From contig NC_089279.1 of the NCBI RefSeq assembly GCF_963678975.1, positions 31,398,660 to 31,462,659 on the forward strand: DNA of 64,000 nucleotides, written 5' to 3'. Positions 57,591-64,000 of the stretch are shown here, in pieces. The DNA is from Dysidea avara (lineage: Eukaryota; Porifera; Demospongiae; Dictyoceratida; Dysideidae). A model generated the notes under the pieces. That model did not search any database, was not told the origin of the DNA, and saw only the letters and a program-made list of their open reading frames with translations. Within the stretch, counting starts at the first letter, position 1; the number at the start of each line of letters is the position of its first letter. The position numbers and the translations under genes were made by a program.

Positions 57591-59334
57591 CTATGACTCA
57601 GTGAAGGAGATAGCTGATTACTTACTAGGCTTAACTGACATTAGACCAAAGATTGGGATCATTTGTGGATCAGGTCTAGGTGGTTTGGCTACCCAAGTAG
57701 AGAATGCAGTGGAATTCGAGTATTCTAAAATACCGAAATTTCCAGTTAGCACTGGTTAGTGAGTGTACACAGTTCCCTTGCATTCATGTTCAGTGCATAA
57801 TATGTACATGTTATATGTTTGCTTTGTGTGTGTGTGTATGCGTGCATATGTGCGTGTGGGTGCGTGCATATGCATGTGTTTGTTCTACTGTGTATTCCAA
57901 GGCTGTTACAAGGCAGAGGCACTATAGATCAGTGTAGTGTCTTATCGTTCACAAACAGCTACAACAACATCCTCTTGTTACCCAAACCAGTGGTCACTAT
58001 GTGGTGCCACATGGCTTTCCTCTACAGAGGACACATAATTATTGTATTTGGTATAATAATTGGCTTTCTTCCAGCATAAAGGCTGGAATGTTAATTTTTT
58101 AAGCTGACTTTTAAAAGTTAAAAGCATATGGGAGTTACCGTAACTTTGCAGTACAGTATATTTTGAATGTGTTTTGTTAAATATCATTGCGTGCTTTGTG
58201 TTTCAGTTGTTGGACATGCTGGCAAGTTGATATTTGGAACGATCTCTGGTAAACCAGTTGTGTGTATGAAGGGAAGATTCCATTACTATGAAGGATACTC
58301 ACCACAAAAGGTAAGAGCTTACAATGCCAGATGTAGTGGCCAGAAATCGGTCTACTTTTTAGAAAATAGAAAGTAGGTTATTAATGGCTCCTCTGATGCT
58401 ATATTGGCTTTGTTGTATTTCCGTATTAGGTTACGATGCCAGTGAGAGTTATGAAACTATTAGGAGTTGAGATATTAATAGTAACAAATGCTGCTGGTGG
58501 ATTAAACCCAAACTACAAGGCTGGGGACATCATGATTATTAATGATCACATCAATAGCCTTGGTGTGACAGGAATACACCCATTGGTTGGACCCAATGAT
58601 GATAAGTGAGTGATGTGGTTTTGTAGTGTGTGCGTGCATGTCTGTGCTATCTTTTTTATCTGCTGTAATGAAGGATATGGCTTATTATCATAACATGTTT
58701 TGCAGGTTTGGTACCAGGTTTCCCTCCACCACGTCTGCCTACGCTAAAGAGTTACGTAAACTGGCAATGGATACATGTAAAGAACTTGGCATGGAGGATT
58801 TTACGCAGACTGGAGTCTACTTCTACGTTAGTGGTCCCTCATACGAGACACCAGCTGAGTGTCGTATGATACGCACATGGGGTGGAGATGCTGTTGGAAT
58901 GAGCACTGCACCAGAAGTGGTTGTTGCTGTACACTGTGGAATGAAAGTGTTAGGTGAGCAGCAGTAAATGTTCAGCATGTTTCTAATTTACAAGGACTAC
59001 TTTTTTTAAAATGTAGACAAATGGAAATGAAGTTTTTAGTTAAGACATGCTGTACACAGAATGTCCTTTGTAATGCTGTAACAGCTACTTCCTGATCAAT
59101 CTTAAAATTGTGTATATACAGCATTTTTTGTTTATAGTTGCAGTGTTCTCTAACGTTAGTACTAGTTAATCTTGTTTATCAGGTTTTTCACTGATCACCA
59201 ATGTGGTTGTGATGGACATTGACACAGATGATGCGGGGCCAAATCACGAGGAGGTGTTGGAGACAAGCAAGCGCAGAGCGCAAGATATGCAGAAACTTGT
59301 GAAAACAGTTGTTGCCAAGATGAATGTATCTTAA
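57591..59334 (+). CDS. PNP: Purine nucleoside phosphorylase, copy 2 (PNP2)
   Basis: Exons 2-6: 57591-57754, 58207-58310, 58430-58605, 58706-58953, 59183-59334. Each has exactly the length of its PNP1 partner (164, 104, 176, 248, 152). The same catalytic marks are kept: [40 protein letters not shown] and NHEE, so activity on inosine and guanosine is expected. Differences include [13 protein letters not shown] against [13 protein letters not shown]. The start is uncertain: either the exon at 52589-52617, or an ATG at 57538 (or 57568) that reads in frame through what was intron 1. It arose by tandem duplication of PNP1. Confidence 0.9.
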
Positions 59335-60876
59335 CCCCAACCTGTAACCTTCTTAGTCTGTGTGTGTGTGTGTGTGTGTATTTCAGTGTTGGACTATATA
59401 GTCTATTGCTGCAAAAAAAATTATGATAATGCTAAGTTGGATTTTTCATGTCAGGGAGTATATAGAGTGCTGAGCAATATACCGATTATTCAGGTAAACT
59501 TTTGATACTGTCTAATTTCTTGACCACCACAACAATACTGTGGATTTTAATAAGGTCTTTCACAGTATGATATTTGTATGAAGAAGAGTAAGATATGGAT
59601 TATTTTAAACCATACTGCAGTAGTCAGCTTGCCAACATAATTCTGTTTATAGTGAAAATGTTTAGTGGTCATGTTTGTGTCTATGTCTAAAAGAAGAAAT
59701 CTAAAATGACGTTTTAAATTGATATTTAGTTTTTTATACCACAATATTAAGTGGAATTATAATTATATGATCAGAATTTGCATTGGTCACATGTATTCTA
59801 ACATAAAAAAAGAGCTCAACTGTTTCAAACAGCTGGTATTGATACAGAGTGAGCTGTCATATTTTAGGTAACAAAAGCACTCTATCTCCTGTTCATAGAA
59901 AATTGCTTAAAATGATACCAATGTGAAAAATAGAAAATTAAAAAAAAAATAGAATCTAGTTGAACATTCTCTGCCTACAAAGTAGTAGATGGCCATGTAG
60001 TGCCATTTAAGTATCATTAGGCTGAAAGATACAAAAGTTTCAGATCAAAGTATGCTAACAGGGCAGTCAACTACCCTGATAAAACAGTCACATTAATTTT
60101 TTGTATGATCTGTAAGTAGCTACTGTACTTAATTTGGTAACAGTACAAATAGTCTAATTATTTCTCAGAGTGTTTTAAAACCCGAGGGCATATCCCCAGA
60201 AATGCCAGAATGTGTTTGTTGTACATGCATGTATGCGTCAACTCCACCTCTTAACTCTTCAGCCTGATACTGAAACAAGCACAAGCAACTTTAAGTGTGT
60301 GCACACAACAGGAAGTTTGGAAACCAGTCAACAATATTCCTGGAGCCACCCCATGCATGAGGTAACAAGAATATCTGTGGTTGCCACTATCAGCTAAATG
60401 TGTAACAAGTATCAACATTCAGGATCTGTTGGGATAAGTAAAACAATATCTTTTTAGTGAAACATATCTGTAGAACCTCATCTGAATTGGAGTACGGCTG
60501 AAGTTGACTGTAACAGCTATAAAGGCATGATCACTTGAGAGCAGTTTCTTCATTACGTACAAGTCTCTTTGATTTGGTGTTATGAATGTGCTAGTATAAT
60601 TTTGACTACGACTGATTTGGACATATTAAACTCAGTAAGAAAATTCCTTCTCTAAGGCCATAGGGTCTTGCATGCAAAATACTGGACTAGCAGCTTCTTT
60701 CTCTGGTTGTAAGTCCAATTTAGTTATAGCAAATCGAAGAAGGTAAATCGCAATTTTGTTTAAAAATAAATTTGGTAGATGCAAGAAATGTAGTTAATTT
60801 ATTTCACTAGAATTTCATTTATAAAAACTAGAGTATCTAAATGATGTGAAATTGATGACTAATTTGCATGCCTAAT
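59335..60876. other. Spacer between PNP2 and DOLK
   Basis: 3' flank of PNP2 with a short GT run (59359-59378), then AT-rich sequence. A degenerate 'acagggcagtcaactaccctgataaaacagtca' type motif lies near 60055. No gene recognised. Confidence 0.5.
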
Positions 60877-63500
60877 TCAGCAGAAAGTTACAAGCAGGGC
60901 AAACTGGAACAGCCCCAATATCAGGTTGTCATTCTGCTCTGTGTATGCCTCCAGTAGAGCCGTCACTGAGACCACACCCACTATCACTGGCCAATGGTGT
61001 GCCAGCATTCTGATTTGCGGATCTGTACAAAAATATACAACAGCATAATCTGTTTTTAAATAGTCTACTTGATAAGGGCAACACTTGTATACACTACCTC
61101 TATCCCAAAAATGTACGCACAGTAGCACAAAGTTGTACATGTGTTTGATACAGCAAAGACATTCTACAGTAGCAATAACTCTTGCAAGTCCTTAAGGTGA
61201 TCATTACAAGGGTGATTGTTGTATTAGAGTTACTCTGGTAGTGGTAGTTGACAATATATGACTCACCTATCAAATAGATCAACACCACAGCCACCAGTTG
61301 ACCTACTACTGCTGCCACACTTCCTTCCATTGTCTTCTGTGTACCTGTAGGGATATAATTTTCATGAAACAACTTGTAGAAACAGCAACCATGTGAACTG
61401 TTACTGCACCTGAGATAAGATAGGATGGATATGTGGGATTTAAGTGTTTTGGTAGTACAAATGGGACAATCTTTGGCAGACAACCTACTCGGAAATCCGA
61501 TGGCAACTTGGACATGAGTAAATTCATCAAAAGGTAACTGCATGATTCTATTCTGGTTTCCCTGCCTGCACAATCATTATGCGGCGATAGTCAGAAGTGC
61601 ATACGTTTTTGTTATAAAAAATCAACAACTTTATACAGTACAGTATATCAACTATGTCTGTATAGTGCACCACATTAAAAAAGTCTGGCCATCTGATCAA
61701 AAGTTTGGCGAGTTGGTAAGACCAGAATCATTATTGTGTGGTCCAAAATGTACATTGTCGAAATGCTGTCATTACAGCTGCATAGTTTGGCTGTACAAAT
61801 ACACTAAAGTTAAATTCCAGTTGCCATGTACATGTAAAACAACCACATATGCCTTGTACATGACAGTATCCATGGTAACAAACATTCAAAGGGATGCAAA
61901 AACATCTGGGTTCAAATTTTTGAGCCAGTCATAGGATTTACAGCAGTGCTCAGAAGAAATGTTTATAAAGCAACTTTTCTTCAAATAATAGTATGTTTAC
62001 AATACCAAAGTACTAGTTAGGCCTAGTACCAGTCTTATTTTCACAAAGAATGTGCTGAGCTCTAAAAACCTGTTGGGCAGGACGAACAGGTAATACTAAC
62101 TCACCTGGCCACTTGAATTTTCCCCATGTGCTACCCACTATGGCCGCCAGGGAGTCACCAAATCCAAGAGATATGACACCAGCATACAGGCTGATCTTTG
62201 GAGCTACGAAATAATAAAATTATCAACCACCAATAATTACTGAGCATCAACACTGATCAGTGAACACACATACACACAGATCAACGTGTACAAAATGATA
62301 TTATTACAGGTGATCCTCTTACATGTCATGAAGCACCCACAATTGGACTACTAGTAATACATGTAATAAAGTGATGTGTTCATATCATCATGACTACATG
62401 ACACCATTCACAGAGCACGATCCCTTTAGTGGCGAGTAACATATGCTAATTAATCTTAAGTTGAGACTTGCGATAGCCATTTACCAGTGGGACAGACCAG
62501 GTTAAATTTTTTTAACACTGTGTGCTTTTGGTCAATTATGGATAGCATGAGCAGTGTCCTTTTAGATAAATGTGTATATTTTGCGAAAATGGCAGGTTTT
62601 CACTGGCCGGTCACATATTGTCTCTGGTTACCACCGAGTGAGGTTACTAATCAAAGTTGGTGGCTGTGCTTTACACTATAAACATAACAGCTGTGCACAA
62701 ATAAGATGAACATGAAAATTTCTTATACTTACCATTGGTATAGACCCTGAGGGGATACAGCCACAGGGGTAGAGAGAAGCCAGCTAGCAGGTAGATGTGA
62801 GAGAGGATTAGTCGACCACTATCCTTTGAGTCTACAAACTCTATCAACACTTTGTGGACAGCATCTCCGATTGGCCACAGAGAGAAGAATCGAATCACCT
62901 GTGAACCAATACATGCACATGTATTACTTTGTGCATGTGTGTGCAAGGGTGTGTGTGTGTGTGTGTGTGGTGTGTGCAGTATGTTACGCTGTGGAAAGTT
63001 GACTACTAAATGTTTACTATACAAATGCAAAATGACTGTTCACTTAAAGTATTCAAGTTCTATTAGATCAGGTGTATGCTCCATTAGAGTAATTGAACAA
63101 ATCCAACTAAAAGAAGCTTGCAGCGCTACCACTGCGAGCTGATTAAATTCAACTAATGAGTGAAAAGGTATGTATATAAGGCTAAAAACATGGATACATA
63201 TGTCATGACATTTTTGCGTTACTAACGCAACAGGTCAGTGCATGTCAATGTCACACACCCAGTAAACATTTAACTATTTTACACCACACCACACACACAC
63301 ACATGCACGCACTACACAAACACATACTACACACGCACACGCACACACACACACAACACAACAACACCTCTAGTAAGATCAGCAGACACAAGGCAGACGA
63401 TGCAGCTAGTTGAAGGATGACAGGATCAAGGATGATGCCAGGTACAAAAATACAAATCATCATCAAATGAAACCACTTCCTTGATACCACTGAAGATGGA
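60877..63500 (-). CDS. DOLK: Dolichol kinase, C-terminal half (gene continues beyond the window)
   Basis: Five exons on the minus strand: 63368-63500, 62733-62898, 62105-62203, 61267-61344, 60877-61022, giving 206 codons before the stop. Dolichol kinase uses CTP to make dolichyl phosphate in the ER membrane, the carrier for N-glycosylation and GPI anchors (family knowledge). Marks in order: RKWFHLMMICIFVPGIILD, KDSGRLILSHIYLLAGFSLP, GFGDSLAAIVGSTWGK followed by KWPGTQKTMEGS (the presumed CTP-binding segment), and VSVTALLEAYTEQNDNL near the end. The first exon here starts in the middle of a codon, so the 5' exons lie right of base 64000. Introns carry CA/GT tracts. Confidence 0.9.
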
Positions 63501-63610
63501 CTGCAAGTGAACAGCATGTGAATTGTGTGTAGTATGCATTATAGCTTATATCAATACTCTTGATTTTTCTGGGATAGTTGACCATCAAGAGTTTATACAA
63601 TATACAAACT

Positions 63611-64000
63611 GAGGAGTATCATATACCGCTGTAGAAGGGCATATCGTGAAGTTATGACATAGCACTTCTGAGTTTGCCTGTTTTTCTTTGTATAATCAAT
63701 GATGTCTTTAGTTAAACATGATATTGATTGAACACGTGCCTATCAACATTGTTAGCAACCAAATTATTAACTCCAGTTCTAAGTGTTTATTGCCAAACTT
63801 CAATGGTTTCTTCATGAGTTCAGACTGCTTCATAGGCATTTCTTGTTAGGAAATTCACAAATATGGCTATCCTGACTATCATGAGTGTGGAATGGTGCTA
63901 ACGATTCTTGCAATTTTACAGCTGCTCGTACATCACTAACCACAACACTTTCTCATTATGTTCTAACTTCACGATGCACCCTTCTACAGGGGTATATGAC
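63611..64000. mobile_element. MITE family R3, copy 2 (cut by window end)
   Basis: Matches 34939-35336 over its length, with 'ctgtagaagggcatatcgtg' in the left terminus and its inverse 'cttctacaggggtatatgac' reaching the last base. It lies inside the DOLK gene, in the intron upstream of its first visible exon. Confidence 0.75.

Overview
The window looks like animal nuclear DNA, most likely from a sponge (inference). It is AT-rich. Genes are split by GT-AG introns, many only about 45-60 nt long (8909-8954, 11097-11142, 48202-48253). Introns and spacers are packed with short inverted-repeat elements. A decayed LRR/NLR-type fragment and YqaJ-like debris are also present. No bacterial operon, CRISPR array, rRNA or functional tRNA gene was found. 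Exon coordinates were worked out by hand from splice sites and reading frame and checked by comparing paralogues. They have no transcript support.

Layout. 1-6 kb is gene-free: dispersed repeats, a 41-42 bp minisatellite and a hAT-type MITE. 6.0-31 kb is a cluster of three SLC38A7/A8-like amino-acid transporter genes. Copy A (+) lacks a recognisable first exon. Copies B (-) and C (+) are complete and start head to head, 152 bp apart. Between A and B lies an LRR pseudogene split by a hAT MITE with a perfect 8-bp target duplication. 30.9-46.4 kb is one ZNRF1/2-like E3 ubiquitin ligase gene (+) in five exons. Its first intron is over 8 kb, and its last intron is almost entirely a 4.7-kb transposon with very long inverted termini. 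FITM2 (-) follows convergently and is head to head with a complete purine nucleoside phosphorylase gene (PNP1, +), 121 bp between start codons. A second PNP (PNP2, +) at 57.6-59.3 kb is a tandem duplicate that also carried a piece of FITM2 and the shared promoter. Its local exon 1 is destroyed, but an intact candidate exon 1 lies 5 kb upstream, across a nest of transposable elements. The right end holds the 3' half of a dolichol kinase gene (DOLK, -) that runs off the window.

The genes do not form one pathway: amino-acid transport, ubiquitin ligation, ER lipid-droplet biology, purine salvage and dolichyl-phosphate synthesis. The links are structural: two compact divergent promoters, two tandem gene families, and mobile elements shaping introns and 5' ends. 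The main points for follow-up are the transposon that became an intron, the PNP2 start region, the mosaic similarity of the SLC38 copies, several elements dated by exact 8- or 9-bp target duplications, and an approximately 19-bp motif (consensus close to TGACTGCTCTATTAGAGTA) scattered in both orientations at about 20 non-coding places.
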